From Orlajensenia flava (lineage in GTDB: Bacteria; Actinomycetota; Actinomycetes; Actinomycetales; Microbacteriaceae), in the NCBI RefSeq assembly GCF_004801905.1, contig NZ_SSSN01000003.1, positions 372,001 to 436,000 of the forward strand: a DNA stretch of 64,000 nucleotides, in the 5' to 3' direction. This document shows, in pieces, positions 29,101-38,355 of this stretch (positions within the stretch are counted from its first letter, which is position 1; the number at the start of each line of letters is the position of its first letter). The position numbers and the translations under genes are program-made. Under the pieces are notes generated by a model. It saw nothing but the letters and a program-made list of their open reading frames with translations. It searched no databases and was not told the origin of the DNA.

Positions 29101-30531
29101 TCAGGCGGCCGGTTCGGTCTTCGGGGCGGATGGTGCCGGCGCGGCCGGAGGGGTCGCGGGAGCGGCGGGCTGGGCTGCCGGAGCATCCGTCTTCCGCGGA
29201 TTGCGGATGCCGATGAACGCGATGACACCGCCCACGATCAGGAACGCGGCGCAGGCGATCGCCGCCCGGTGGTAGCCCGTGACGTCGAGCGTCGAGCCGA
29301 CGATGACGCCCGTGCACGCGACCGCGATGAGGCCGGCGATGCGGGCGATCGCGTTGTTGACCGCCGAGCCGATGCCCGCACGCTTCGGGTCCACCGCGCC
29401 CAGGATGGCGGCCGTGAGGGGTGCGACCGTGATGGCCATGCCGACACCGAGGACGAGGATGCCGGGCAGCAACTGGGTCCAGTAGACCGCGTCGGAGGTC
29501 ACCGACAGGGTCAGGAGCATGCCCGCGGCGCACACGAGCGGCCCGACCGTCATGAACAGGCGCGGTCCGTAGCGGCTGGAGAGCCCGCCGAAGAACGACG
29601 AGCCGACCACCATGATGACGGTCGACGGCACCTGTACGAGGCCCGCGAGCAGAGCCGTGTAGCCGGCCGCCTCCTGCACGAACACCGTCATGGCGAAACC
29701 GACGAAGGCGAATGCGGCGTAGATGAAGAAGGTGGCCAGGTTGCCCCAGGCGAAGTTGCGCTGCGCGAACAGGCTGAGGGGCATCATCGGGTTGGGGGCG
29801 CGCGACTCCCACCAGATGAACGTCGTCAGGCTCGCGACTCCGACGATGAGCGGCACGAGGATGAGCGGGCTCGTCCATCCGTACCGACCCTGCTCGATGA
29901 GGGCATAGACCGGTCCGGCGAGGCCGACCACTCCCAGGGCGGCCCCGACGAAGTCGATCTGCTGGCGCACCCGATCCTCCGAGGCCTGATCGATCTTTCT
30001 CATCAGCCACAGGGCGACGGCGATGGGCAGGAGGTTGATGCCGAAGATGAGTCGCCACGACACCGCGTCGACGAGCAGACCGCCGAGGGCCGGGCCGGCG
30101 AGGAAGGCGGCGGTGGTCCAGGCCGTCCAGCGCCCGATCGCCTTGCCCTGCTCGGCCGCCGGGAACGTCGCGATGATCAGCGCGAGGGAGCTCGGGACGA
30201 GCAGGGCGCCGGCGGCTCCCTGGACGATGCGGGCGCCGACGAGGAACTCCCCGGTCGGAGCCAGGGCGCAGGCGAGCGAGGTGATCGCGAATCCGAACAG
30301 GCCGATGCGCATGATGCGCAGGCGCCCGTAGTGGTCGGAGAGGGAACCGGCCAGGAGGATGAGGGAGCCGAGCGTGATGAGGTAGCCGTCGACCACCCAC
30401 TGCTGCACCGCGAGGCCGCCGCCGAGCTCGCGCTTGATGGCCGGCAGTGCGACATTCGTGACGGCGCCGTCGAGGAACACGACGAACGAGACGATGATCG
30501 CCACGACGAGTACCCGCGTCTTCATGCTCAC
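29101..30531 (-). CDS. MFS drug/solute exporter, EmrB/QacA (DHA2) type
   Basis: 476-aa integral membrane antiporter with about 14 predicted segments. Motif A GSLSDHYGRLR lies in the first cytoplasmic loop and motif C-like GPALGGLLVDAVSWR in segment 5. The C-terminus is a Pro/Ala-rich cytoplasmic tail (…PAAPATPPAAPAPSAPKTEPAA). I place the start at the GTG 30531 (VSMKTRVLV), 6 bases after TAGCCT (30538–30543); ATG 30525 is the alternative. No TetR/MarR regulator adjoins it; substrate unknown. Confidence 0.88.
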   Translation of the reverse strand: MSMKTRVLVVAIIVSFVVFLDGAVTNVALPAIKRELGGGLAVQQWVVDGYLITLGSLILLAGSLSDHYGRLRIMRIGLFGFAITSLACALAPTGEFLVGARIVQGAAGALLVPSSLALIIATFPAAEQGKAIGRWTAWTTAAFLAGPALGGLLVDAVSWRLIFGINLLPIAVALWLMRKIDQASEDRVRQQIDFVGAALGVVGLAGPVYALIEQGRYGWTSPLILVPLIVGVASLTTFIWWESRAPNPMMPLSLFAQRNFAWGNLATFFIYAAFAFVGFAMTVFVQEAAGYTALLAGLVQVPSTVIMVVGSSFFGGLSSRYGPRLFMTVGPLVCAAGMLLTLSVTSDAVYWTQLLPGILVLGVGMAITVAPLTAAILGAVDPKRAGIGSAVNNAIARIAGLIAVACTGVIVGSTLDVTGYHRAAIACAAFLIVGGVIAFIGIRNPRKTDAPAAQPAAPATPPAAPAPSAPKTEPAA

Positions 30532-30575
30532 AGGCACAGGCTAGTCCTGCGCGGCCCAACGACCGGCGCTGCGCG

Positions 30576-32387
30576 TCAGTGGGAGGGGCCGAGGCGCTTG
30601 CGCAGCAGCTCGATGCGCGCCTGCAACTGGGTGACGCTCGCCTGCGCCACCGCCGGGCCGCCGCACATGCGACGAAGCTCCGCGTGCACCGATCCGTGCG
30701 GCTCGCCCGAGAGCTTCGACCACATGCCGACGAGGCTGTTGAGCAGGCTGCGCTGCTCCTTGAGCGTCCGGTACAGCGCGACCGGTTCTGCGGCGACGGC
30801 ATCCGGTTCTGCCTTGCGTCGCTCGGTTACCCGCCGCGCCTGCCGCGACTGGCGCGCACGCAACAGCTCCGAGACCTGCTCCGGTTCCAGCAGCCCGGGA
30901 ATGCCGATGAAGTCGAGCTCCTCCAGGCTGCCGGGTTCGGCGAGCGTTCCGTACTCTTGGCCGTCGTAGAGCACCCGGTCGAAGTCGGCGCTGGCGTGAA
31001 GCACCTGGAAGCTGAACTCGTCGGCGAGAGCATCCGACGCCTTCTCCTCGCGATTGGCCTCGGCGACCAAGGCGTCCTCGGGGTTGAAGAGATCGCCCTC
31101 GGCGTTCTCGTCGGTGCGCCGGTCGAGGGCGTGGTCGCGCTCGAGCTCCATCTGGGCGGCGAGCGCCATCAGGATCGGCACGTTCGGGAGGAAGACGGAT
31201 GCCGTCTCGCCGCGTCGCCGGGCGCGCACGAACCGGCCGACCGCCTGGGCGAAGAACAGCGGAGTCGCCGAACTGGTGGCGTACACGCCGACGCTGAGGC
31301 GCGGCACGTCGACGCCCTCGGAGACCATCCGAACGGCGACCAGCCAGCGGGCGGTTCCCGCGCTGAACTGCTCGATGCGCTCGCTGGACTCCTTCTCGTC
31401 GGAGAGCACCACCGTCGGCGACTCCCCCGTGAGCTCGCGGAGGATCTTGGCGTAGGCACGTGCCACCGTCTGATCGGTGGCGATGACGAGGCCGCCGGCA
31501 TCCGGGACCGCATGGCGCACCTCGGTGAGGCGCCGATCGGCCGCTCGCAGCACAGCCGGAATCCAGTTGCCGGTCGGCTCGAGCGCGGTGCGCCACGCCT
31601 GCGCGGTGATGTCCTTGGTGTTTCCCTCGCCGAGGCGCGCCTCCATCTCGTCGCCGGCGCGGGTGCGCCATTTCATCTGACCCGCGTAGACCATGAACAT
31701 CACCGGACGCACGACGCCGTCGCGAAGCGCTCGCCCGTAGCCGTAGCCGTAGTCGCTCCGCGAGGTGCGGATGCCGTGCTCGTCCGGCGCGTACTCGACG
31801 AAGGGTATGGGCGCCGTGTCGGAGCGGAACGGCGTGCCCGTCAGAAGCAGCCGCCGGGTCGCGGGCTCGAACGCCTCGCGGATGGCGTCGCCCCAGCTGA
31901 GCGCGTCCCCACCGTGGTGCACCTCGTCGAGGATGACCAGCGATCGCCCCGATTCGGTGAGCTGGCGGTGCAGCGCCGCGCGACTGGCGACCTGCGCGTA
32001 GGTGACCGCGACACCGTGGAAGTGTCGTCCATAGTTCTGGTGTGCGTTGCGGAAGGTCGGGTCGAGACGGATGCCGGCGCGCGCCGCCGCATCCGCCCAC
32101 TGCTTCTTGAGGTGCTCGGTGGGGGCGACGACCGTGATGCGATCGATCACGCGCCGCGCGCGCAGCTCCGCGGCGAGGCGGAGGGCGAACGTGGTCTTGC
32201 CGGCGCCCGGGGTCGCGGCGGCCAGGAAGTCCCGCGGCTCACGCTCGAAATAGGCATCGAGGGCCTCGGCCTGCCAGGCGCGAAGCTTGTCGGCCGTACC
32301 CCACGCGGCCCGCTCGGGGAACGACGGTGAGAGGTGCTCAGCCGCCGAGGTTCCGGGATGCGGTCCGTCGGGAATGGCTGTGCTCAC
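30576..32387 (-). CDS. Superfamily 2 DEAD/DEAH-type helicase
   Basis: 603 aa. Walker A AATPGAGKTTFAL near residues 55–67, motif II as DEVHH (ILDEVHHGGDAL), motif III-like LTGTPFRSD, and motif VI QAVGRFVRARR. The first half resembles type III restriction/UvrB-like translocases; the last 200 residues are an uncharacterised charged region found with such actinobacterial helicases. No nuclease or methylase gene adjoins it, so it is not an obvious restriction subunit. GTG at 32387 follows TAGATT by 8 bases. Role in DNA repair or phage defence is open. Confidence 0.85.
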   Translation of the reverse strand: MSTAIPDGPHPGTSAAEHLSPSFPERAAWGTADKLRAWQAEALDAYFEREPRDFLAAATPGAGKTTFALRLAAELRARRVIDRITVVAPTEHLKKQWADAAARAGIRLDPTFRNAHQNYGRHFHGVAVTYAQVASRAALHRQLTESGRSLVILDEVHHGGDALSWGDAIREAFEPATRRLLLTGTPFRSDTAPIPFVEYAPDEHGIRTSRSDYGYGYGRALRDGVVRPVMFMVYAGQMKWRTRAGDEMEARLGEGNTKDITAQAWRTALEPTGNWIPAVLRAADRRLTEVRHAVPDAGGLVIATDQTVARAYAKILRELTGESPTVVLSDEKESSERIEQFSAGTARWLVAVRMVSEGVDVPRLSVGVYATSSATPLFFAQAVGRFVRARRRGETASVFLPNVPILMALAAQMELERDHALDRRTDENAEGDLFNPEDALVAEANREEKASDALADEFSFQVLHASADFDRVLYDGQEYGTLAEPGSLEELDFIGIPGLLEPEQVSELLRARQSRQARRVTERRKAEPDAVAAEPVALYRTLKEQRSLLNSLVGMWSKLSGEPHGSVHAELRRMCGGPAVAQASVTQLQARIELLRKRLGPSH

Positions 32388-32465
32388 TCGACAAGAATCT
32401 ACCGGACTCCGCCGACATCGTCCGCTTCGACCGGGGCTGCAGCCCGGGTGCAGAATGGAAATGCT

Positions 32466-33260
32466 ATGACGAACGACGACACCCTCCGGCATCCCTGGTC
32501 GCGCTACGTCGCCCTGGGCGACTCGTTCACGGAGGGCATCGGCGATCCGGAGCCGAACGTCCCCGGCGGCAATCGCGGATGGGCCGATCGGGTGGCCGAA
32601 GTCCTCAGCAGGGGCACACCAGACTTCGCCTACGCCAACCTAGCTGTGCGGGGCAAGCTCATCCAGCAGATCATCGATGACCAGATCGAGCCGGCTCTCG
32701 AGCTGCACCCCGACCTCATCACCATCTCGGCGGGCGGCAACGATGTCATCCGCCCGGGGTCGGATCCCGACCTCGTCTCGGCTAAGTTCGGCCAGGCGAT
32801 CGAACGGCTCTCGGTCGATCACGCCACCATCGTCATCTTCACGGCGACGGATGTCGGCTTCTCGCCGGTCTTCCGTGGGATCCGCGGCAAGGTGGCCATC
32901 TACAACGAGAACATCCGCACGATCGCCGCTCGTCACGACTGCGTCGTGGCCGACCAGTGGAGTTTCACCGAGATCCAGGACTCGCGATTCTGGGCGCCCG
33001 ACCGCCTGCACCTCAACGCGCTCGGCCACCACGAGGTCGCACGCCTCGTGCTGCGCTCGCTCAACGTGCCCAACAGCCTCGAACCGATGAAGCCCGAACC
33101 GCTTCCGACATCGACCTGGCGGCAGGCGCGCGCGGGCGACCTGCAGTGGGCCCGGGAATACCTCGTGCCGTGGGTACTGCGCCGTGTTCGTCACCAGTCG
33201 TCGGGCGACCACGTGCTGCCGAAGCGACCCGAGGCCGTTCCCTACGATCCGATGATCTGA
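32466..33260 (+). CDS. SGNH/GDSL hydrolase
   Basis: 264-aa cytoplasmic serine hydrolase. Block I ALGDSFTEGIGD (nucleophile Ser near residue 20), block III GGNDV and block V DRLHLNALGHHEV are all present, so the Ser–Asp–His triad is intact. No signal peptide. Likely an esterase or acyl hydrolase; the C-terminal 50 residues (…TWRQARAGDLQWAREYLVPW) are typical of actinobacterial members. ATG 32466 has GGAA 6–7 bases upstream. Divergent from the helicase. Confidence 0.9.
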   Translation: MTNDDTLRHPWSRYVALGDSFTEGIGDPEPNVPGGNRGWADRVAEVLSRGTPDFAYANLAVRGKLIQQIIDDQIEPALELHPDLITISAGGNDVIRPGSDPDLVSAKFGQAIERLSVDHATIVIFTATDVGFSPVFRGIRGKVAIYNENIRTIAARHDCVVADQWSFTEIQDSRFWAPDRLHLNALGHHEVARLVLRSLNVPNSLEPMKPEPLPTSTWRQARAGDLQWAREYLVPWVLRRVRHQSSGDHVLPKRPEAVPYDPMI

Positions 33261-33287
33261 ACGACCCGATGATCTGAGACCGTCCGC

Positions 33288-34526
33288 TCAGCCGGCCAGC
33301 TCGCCCGGGTGGCCCAGCCGCCAGAACGTGCCCGGATCCTCGATGGATCCCTTGGCCACCAGCTTGACCGTCGTGGTGTCGGAGCCGACCGTGAAGGTGA
33401 GCGTTCCGAGCTGGTCACCGGCGCGGACCGTCTGCACCGGCCGCGCGACCGCCTTCGACGTGATGGGGGTGTCCGACCAGGTCAGCGCCGAGGCGTTCTC
33501 GGCCGCCACCGCGGTCACGCCGTCACCCCACTCGCTGCTGTACTCGGCGAAGCGGTCGCCCGCCTTGACGAGCGGAACGTCATGGAAACCCGGAACAGCG
33601 CTGGCGAGCAGCGTCGCGACCGACTGGTTGAGCACGGAGTGGTCGCCCATGTCCTTCCCGCCCAGCACCACTCCGACGACGGTGACGGTGTGGGAGCCGA
33701 CGGTGTAATCCGCCGAGAACAGCAGGCACGCCCCGGCGTTGTCGTTCGTCCCCGTCTTGATGCCGTCGACGCCGGCCGTGCCGAGGAGCTTGTCGGTGTT
33801 CTCGATCGTTCCGACGCCCGGGATCTCGGCGGTCGGTTGGGAGACGATCGAGCTCACCGTCGCGTCCGCGTTCGCGAGTTTCGCCAGCGCGACGAGGTCG
33901 GTCGGCGTGCTCGCGCTTCCGTCATCCAGGCCGCTGGTGTCGACGACCTTCGTTCCCGTCAGCCCGTGCGCGGTCAGCCAAGCGCCCGCGGCCGCGAGGT
34001 AGGCGTCGACGGAACCGTACGCCCAGGTGGCGAGCGAGATGCTGTAGTTGCCGGCCGACGGCAGCAGCATCATGGCGAGGGACTGCTTCTCGGAGAGGAC
34101 GAGGCCGTTGCGCACCGGTGCGACGGAGGCGCCCTGCGCGACCTCGTCGTAGTAGATGTCGACGTCGGCATCCGTGTAGGTGATCGACGGTCCCTCCTCG
34201 GTCGGCGGGATCGGCTTGGCGTCCAGGATGACGAGAGCGGTGACGACCTTGGTGATGCTCGCCATCGGAGCCGCGGACTGGTCGCCGTACGAGCCGAGCA
34301 CCCCGTCGAAGCCGACCGCACCGATCGCGCCGCGCCCGTAGCCCGGCCACGCCAGTTGCACGGCGGGTTCCGTGATCGCGGCCGGTTGGGTGACCGTCGC
34401 GGCGGTCGCGGGGACAGCCGCCGTCAGGGTGGTCGACGTGTAGACGATCCCGGTGATGACGAGGAGGAGGGCGATGCCCACGGCGATGCGCCGACGTCGA
34501 TAGATCTGGCGTCGCGTGAGGGGCAT
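33288..34526 (-). CDS. Serine-type D-Ala-D-Ala carboxypeptidase (PBP)
   Basis: 412 aa. N-terminal basic stretch and membrane segment (RRIAVGIALLLVITGIVYTS), then a penicillin-binding domain with SxxK (SITK, about residue 90), SxN (SAGNY) and KTG (GIKTGT), and a C-terminal beta-rich domain. Trims the terminal D-Ala of peptidoglycan stem peptides at the outer face of the membrane. ATG at 34526 is 6 bases after TAGACT (34533–34538), a leaderless-type start. Convergent with the SGNH gene, 27 bases apart. Confidence 0.92.
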   Translation of the reverse strand: MPLTRRQIYRRRRIAVGIALLLVITGIVYTSTTLTAAVPATAATVTQPAAITEPAVQLAWPGYGRGAIGAVGFDGVLGSYGDQSAAPMASITKVVTALVILDAKPIPPTEEGPSITYTDADVDIYYDEVAQGASVAPVRNGLVLSEKQSLAMMLLPSAGNYSISLATWAYGSVDAYLAAAGAWLTAHGLTGTKVVDTSGLDDGSASTPTDLVALAKLANADATVSSIVSQPTAEIPGVGTIENTDKLLGTAGVDGIKTGTNDNAGACLLFSADYTVGSHTVTVVGVVLGGKDMGDHSVLNQSVATLLASAVPGFHDVPLVKAGDRFAEYSSEWGDGVTAVAAENASALTWSDTPITSKAVARPVQTVRAGDQLGTLTFTVGSDTTTVKLVAKGSIEDPGTFWRLGHPGELAG

Positions 34527-34535
34527 CGGGCCAGT

Positions 34536-35384
34536 CTAAATCGACGTTCGGCCGCCCACGCGCAGGGCGTAGAGGGCGACGGCGGATGCCGAGGCGACGT
34601 TGAGGGAATCGACGCCGTGCAGCATGGGGATCGTCACCACCGAGTCGGCGGCGGACAGGGCCGCCCTGCTGAGACCGTCGCCCTCGCTGCCCAGCACGAG
34701 GGCGAGCCGCTCCGGCGGATCAGCCGCGAGGTCGTCGAGGCTGACGGCGTCATCGGCGAGGGCCAGCGCCGCGATGTGGAATCCGGCGTCGTGAAGGAGC
34801 GGAACGGCGTCATCCCACTCCGGCAGGCGCGTCCACGGCACCTGGAGGACGGTCCCCATGCTCACCCGCACGCTCCGCCGGTACAGCGGATCGGCGCACC
34901 GCGGCGTCACGAGGACGGCATCGGCACCGAGCCCGGCGACCGATCGGAAGATGGCTCCCACGTTGGTGTGGTCGACGATGTCCTCCAGCACCACCACGCG
35001 GCGGGCGCCACGCAGGAGGTCGGCGGGATCGGGCAGCACCGGCCGGTGCATGGCCGCGAGCGCTCCGCGGTGGAGGTTGTAGCCGGTGAGGCTCTCGAGC
35101 ACCTTCGCCTCGCCGACGAACACCGGCACGTCGGGGAACGGTTCGAGCATCGGAGCGACATCCGTCACCCACTGCTCCTGCAGCAGCACGGACCGGGGAA
35201 CGTGCCCGGCGGCGAGCGCGCGGCGGATGACCTTGGTCGACTCGGCGATGTAGAGGCCGCCGGCGGGTTCAGTGGAGCGGCGGAGGGCCACATCCGTGAG
35301 CCTCGCGTAATCGGCCAGTCCATCGGCCTCGAGGTCGGAGATGGGGATGAGATGCACGCGCGGCTCGCTTTCGATCGGAACCAT
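34536..35384 (-). CDS. TrmH-family (SpoU) RNA 2'-O-methyltransferase
   Basis: 282 aa. SpoU methyltransferase signature: VLEDIVDHTNVGAIFRSVA (motif 1), LALVLGSEGDGLSR (motif 2) and VVTIPMLHGVDSLNVASASA (motif 3). An N-terminal substrate-binding region (ARLTDVALRRSTEP…FVGEAKVLESLTGY) suggests an rRNA or tRNA target. Start placed at 35384 (MVPIESEPRVHL); the ORF could extend to 35432, but those 16 residues are atypical and would start within the divergent promoter region of the sirtuin gene. Confidence 0.9.
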   Translation of the reverse strand: MVPIESEPRVHLIPISDLEADGLADYARLTDVALRRSTEPAGGLYIAESTKVIRRALAAGHVPRSVLLQEQWVTDVAPMLEPFPDVPVFVGEAKVLESLTGYNLHRGALAAMHRPVLPDPADLLRGARRVVVLEDIVDHTNVGAIFRSVAGLGADAVLVTPRCADPLYRRSVRVSMGTVLQVPWTRLPEWDDAVPLLHDAGFHIAALALADDAVSLDDLAADPPERLALVLGSEGDGLSRAALSAADSVVTIPMLHGVDSLNVASASAVALYALRVGGRTSI

Positions 35385-35452
35385 CGTGGCAGCCCGGGAA
35401 ACAAACCGGAAAAGTACGGTGTTTAGACTCATCGGAAGGCGGGAGGTGGGTC

Positions 35453-36301
35453 ATGCGGGAATCCGTGCTCGAGTTGAGCGATGAGCAGGCTGCCGCCGCC
35501 GACGCAGCGGCCGACCTGATGGCAGGACGCCGGACGCTGGTGCTCACGGGAGCGGGCGTCTCGACCGACTCCGGCATCCCCGACTATCGCGGCGAGGGTG
35601 CGCCGGTGCGCAACCCGATGACGTTCCAGCAGTTCCTTGCCGACGAGCGCCATCGCAAGCGGTACTGGGCGGGCAGCCACCTCGGCTACGGGCGGTTCGC
35701 GGCGGCGATGCCCAATCGGGGCCACCGGCTGCTCGCGTCGCTCGAAGACGCGGGCGTTCTCAGCGGTATCGTCACGCAGAACGTCGACGGCCTGCACACC
35801 CGAGCCGGATCATCCCGGGTGGTCACCCTGCACGGAACGATGGACCGGGTGCTGTGCCTGCACTGCGGCCAGGTGTTCGCACGCTCCGATGTCGCCAGAC
35901 GGCTGTCCGAGGCCAATCCCTGGATGACGGAGGATGTCGCGGCGAGGCTCGCTCCCGACGGCGATGCCGACGTGTCCGACATCGACGCCTTCATCATTCC
36001 GGCGTGCACCGTGTGCGGCGGCATGCTCAAGCCCGACGTCGTGTTCTTCGGCGAGTTCGTGCCCCGGGAGAGCTTCCGGGAGGCGCAGGCGATGCTCACG
36101 GCGAGCGACGTGCTGATGGTGGCCGGATCCTCCCTCGTGGTGAACTCCGGCATCCGGCTGGTCGAGCAGGCCCGCCGCCAGCGCACGCCCATCGTCATCA
36201 TCAACCGCGGCGTGACCAAGGGCGACGGGCGAGCGGCCGTCAAGATCGAGGCGGGCACGAGCGAGACGCTCGCCGCGATCAGCGCGCGCCTGGTCGCCTG
36301 A
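35453..36301 (+). CDS. Sir2-family NAD-dependent protein deacylase
   Basis: 282-aa sirtuin. NAD-binding LTGAGVSTDSGIPDYRG (residues 31–47), TQNVDGLH with catalytic His in LHGTMD, and a zinc-binding set CLHC … CTVCGG, then KPDVVFFGEFVP. It resembles the class II (SIRT4-like) actinobacterial branch with DGDADVSDID inserted between Cys pairs. Removes acyl groups from lysines using NAD+. Ribosome site GGGAGG lies 7 bases before the ATG. Confidence 0.93.
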   Translation: MRESVLELSDEQAAAADAAADLMAGRRTLVLTGAGVSTDSGIPDYRGEGAPVRNPMTFQQFLADERHRKRYWAGSHLGYGRFAAAMPNRGHRLLASLEDAGVLSGIVTQNVDGLHTRAGSSRVVTLHGTMDRVLCLHCGQVFARSDVARRLSEANPWMTEDVAARLAPDGDADVSDIDAFIIPACTVCGGMLKPDVVFFGEFVPRESFREAQAMLTASDVLMVAGSSLVVNSGIRLVEQARRQRTPIVIINRGVTKGDGRAAVKIEAGTSETLAAISARLVA

Positions 36302-36326
36302 AGCCGCCCGGTCCGCCCCGGCGCCG

Positions 36327-37403
36327 TCAGCGGGCTGCGACGGTCTGTTCGAGCACGTCCAGCAGCTTGCGGGCGGATGACGCCCACGTGAATCGGCCGG
36401 CCTGCTCCAGCCCGAGCCGGGAGCGGCGTTCCCACTCCCCCGGCTTGTCGAGACGTTGCACCTCCGCCGCGAGCGCGGCGGCATCCGTCGGCGGAACGTA
36501 GACCGCGGCGTCACCCCCGATCTCTCGGAAGATCGGGATGTCGCTCACGACCACCGGCGTGCCCACCGACATCGCCTCCACCAGGGGGATGCCGAACCCC
36601 TCGTCGAGTGAGGTCGTCACGAACGCGGTCGCCTCCCTCAGCACCGCCGCGTACTCCGCGTCGCTCGCGCCGTCGTGGAAGACCAGTCGAGCCTCCGGTG
36701 CGAGCGCCTGCAGACGAGTGCGCTCGGCGTCGCTCACCCTGCTCATGAGGTGGAGTTCAGTGTCGAACAGGCGCGCGGTGGCCTCGACGAGGGTGTCGAC
36801 GTTCTTGTACGGCATGAACGAGCCCATGTAGACGAGCGAGCGCTTCTCGGGGGCCCGTCGACGCGCGTCTCCCTCGTCGGCGGGCAACGGCGCAGCGGCG
36901 TTCGGCACCACGGTGACCGGCTTGTCGGTGAGGTGGTGTTCGGCGATGAGCCCCGCGGTGGTCTGCGAGACCGTCACCACCCCGTCCGAGCGGTTCAGGA
37001 GCATCCGCTGCGGCCACCAGGAGAGGTGGTACAGCCGCCATAACGCGCGCACGCCCCACGGCAGGTCGCGCGGCGGCGTGGGGTTGGTGTAGTAGATCAG
37101 GTCGTGCACGGTCAGCAGCAACGCGTAGCGCCGACCCCACGAGCCCATCGTCTGCATGGGGGTGAAGACGACGTCGGGCCGCAGGCGATTGACCTGCCGC
37201 GCCACCCACGGCTCGCGCGCGCTGGTCGGCGACGACACCAGCTGCCACGGCAGGTCGGGCAGCAGGTCGAGCTGGCGGTGGTCGCTGATGAGCATGGTCA
37301 CCGGATGCAGGTGCGAGAGCTCCTCGACCAGGTTCGCCCCGTAGCGGGAGATGCCGTCGTGCTGGTCGAAGCGCGTGTACCGGGCATCGAAGACGATCCT
37401 CAC
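36327..37403 (-). CDS. Glycosyltransferase family 4 protein
   Basis: 358 aa, GT-B fold. N-terminal acceptor domain starting MRIVFDARYTRFDQHDGISR and C-terminal nucleotide-sugar domain with the family signature EGFGIPLVEAMSVGTPVVVSD. A mannosyl- or glucosyltransferase acting on a lipid or glycan at the cytoplasmic face is likely; donor and acceptor cannot be told. Its ATG overlaps the preceding hydrolase stop by 4 bases (ATGA), so the two are translated together. Confidence 0.9.
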   Translation of the reverse strand: MRIVFDARYTRFDQHDGISRYGANLVEELSHLHPVTMLISDHRQLDLLPDLPWQLVSSPTSAREPWVARQVNRLRPDVVFTPMQTMGSWGRRYALLLTVHDLIYYTNPTPPRDLPWGVRALWRLYHLSWWPQRMLLNRSDGVVTVSQTTAGLIAEHHLTDKPVTVVPNAAAPLPADEGDARRRAPEKRSLVYMGSFMPYKNVDTLVEATARLFDTELHLMSRVSDAERTRLQALAPEARLVFHDGASDAEYAAVLREATAFVTTSLDEGFGIPLVEAMSVGTPVVVSDIPIFREIGGDAAVYVPPTDAAALAAEVQRLDKPGEWERRSRLGLEQAGRFTWASSARKLLDVLEQTVAAR

Positions 37404-38281
37404 GAGAGGAACTCGCGGATCTGCGCGGCCGCCGCCTCGGGCGTCTCGTAGTGGATGAGGTGGCCGACGTCGGGGATCACGTGCAGCCGGGCATCCGGGA
37501 ACTGCGCCTGGAGACGGTGCTGGGCAGCCACCGGGGTGATGTCGTCCTTGTCGGCTGCGACGAGTAGCGTTCGGGGCGTGATGCGCGCGGCGTACTCACT
37601 GACGTCGTGGCTCACCGATGCTCGGAATGCCTCCAGCACCACGTCGCGGTCGGCGAACGCCGAAAAGTACTGGTCGTGCTGGTCGTGGATGAAGCGGCGC
37701 AGCTCGGGATCGCGGGTCTTCGCCATGGTCACGCTCATGACGCGGACGATCGCGCCGTTGCGGAGGAGGGCGAAACCGGCCTTCTCCGGCAGGGCGGCTC
37801 CCGCCTGGTAGTAGAACACGGCCAGACGCGTCATCACGCCGCGCGGGCCTTGCAGGGCGGGAGCGGCGATGGGATTGACGAGGATGACGTCGTCCGCGGG
37901 CAGACCGGCTGCCAGGGCCGCGGATGCGACGATCGAGCCGAACGAGTGGCCGAGGACGACCACACGACCCTGCGGGCGGACGGCGAGCATGAAGGCTTGC
38001 AGCCAGTCGGCGTAGCCGTCGATGTCGTGGGTGCGCGGCAGAGGCTCCGACGCTCCGAACCCCGGGAGGTCGGGCGAGATGATGCGGTACTCCGGCAGCT
38101 GAGCCACGACGGGCTCGAGGCCGTGGTGATCGCCGCGGAACCCGTGCACCATGACGATGGTCGTCTCGGCGTCGGCGGGGCCGTACTCCCAGTAGTGCGT
38201 GAGGGATCCAGCGGCGGAGACCGTGTGTTCGCCGACGGGGATCCGGGCGAGGCGATCGGCGTATGGCGAGGGGGCGGTCAT
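37400..38281 (-). CDS. Alpha/beta-fold hydrolase
   Basis: 293 aa. MVHGFRGDHHG oxyanion region, nucleophile elbow GHSFGS, and a C-terminal His in IPDVGHLIHYE complete the triad pattern; VAADKDDITP is the usual acid loop. Substrate unknown. Start at 38281 (MTAPSPYADRL): TAGAAT (38289–38294) lies 7 bases upstream, consistent with a leaderless mRNA; an in-frame ATG at 38290 is less likely because it overlaps that hexamer. Coupled to the following glycosyltransferase. Confidence 0.9.
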   Translation of the reverse strand: MTAPSPYADRLARIPVGEHTVSAAGSLTHYWEYGPADAETTIVMVHGFRGDHHGLEPVVAQLPEYRIISPDLPGFGASEPLPRTHDIDGYADWLQAFMLAVRPQGRVVVLGHSFGSIVASAALAAGLPADDVILVNPIAAPALQGPRGVMTRLAVFYYQAGAALPEKAGFALLRNGAIVRVMSVTMAKTRDPELRRFIHDQHDQYFSAFADRDVVLEAFRASVSHDVSEYAARITPRTLLVAADKDDITPVAAQHRLQAQFPDARLHVIPDVGHLIHYETPEAAAAQIREFLS

Positions 38282-38355
38282 CCGCTCCATTCTAGGTCGC
38301 GGGCCATCGCGGGGTGCCGAACGGGCTCCCGGCGGTGCGCTCCTAGACTCGACGG

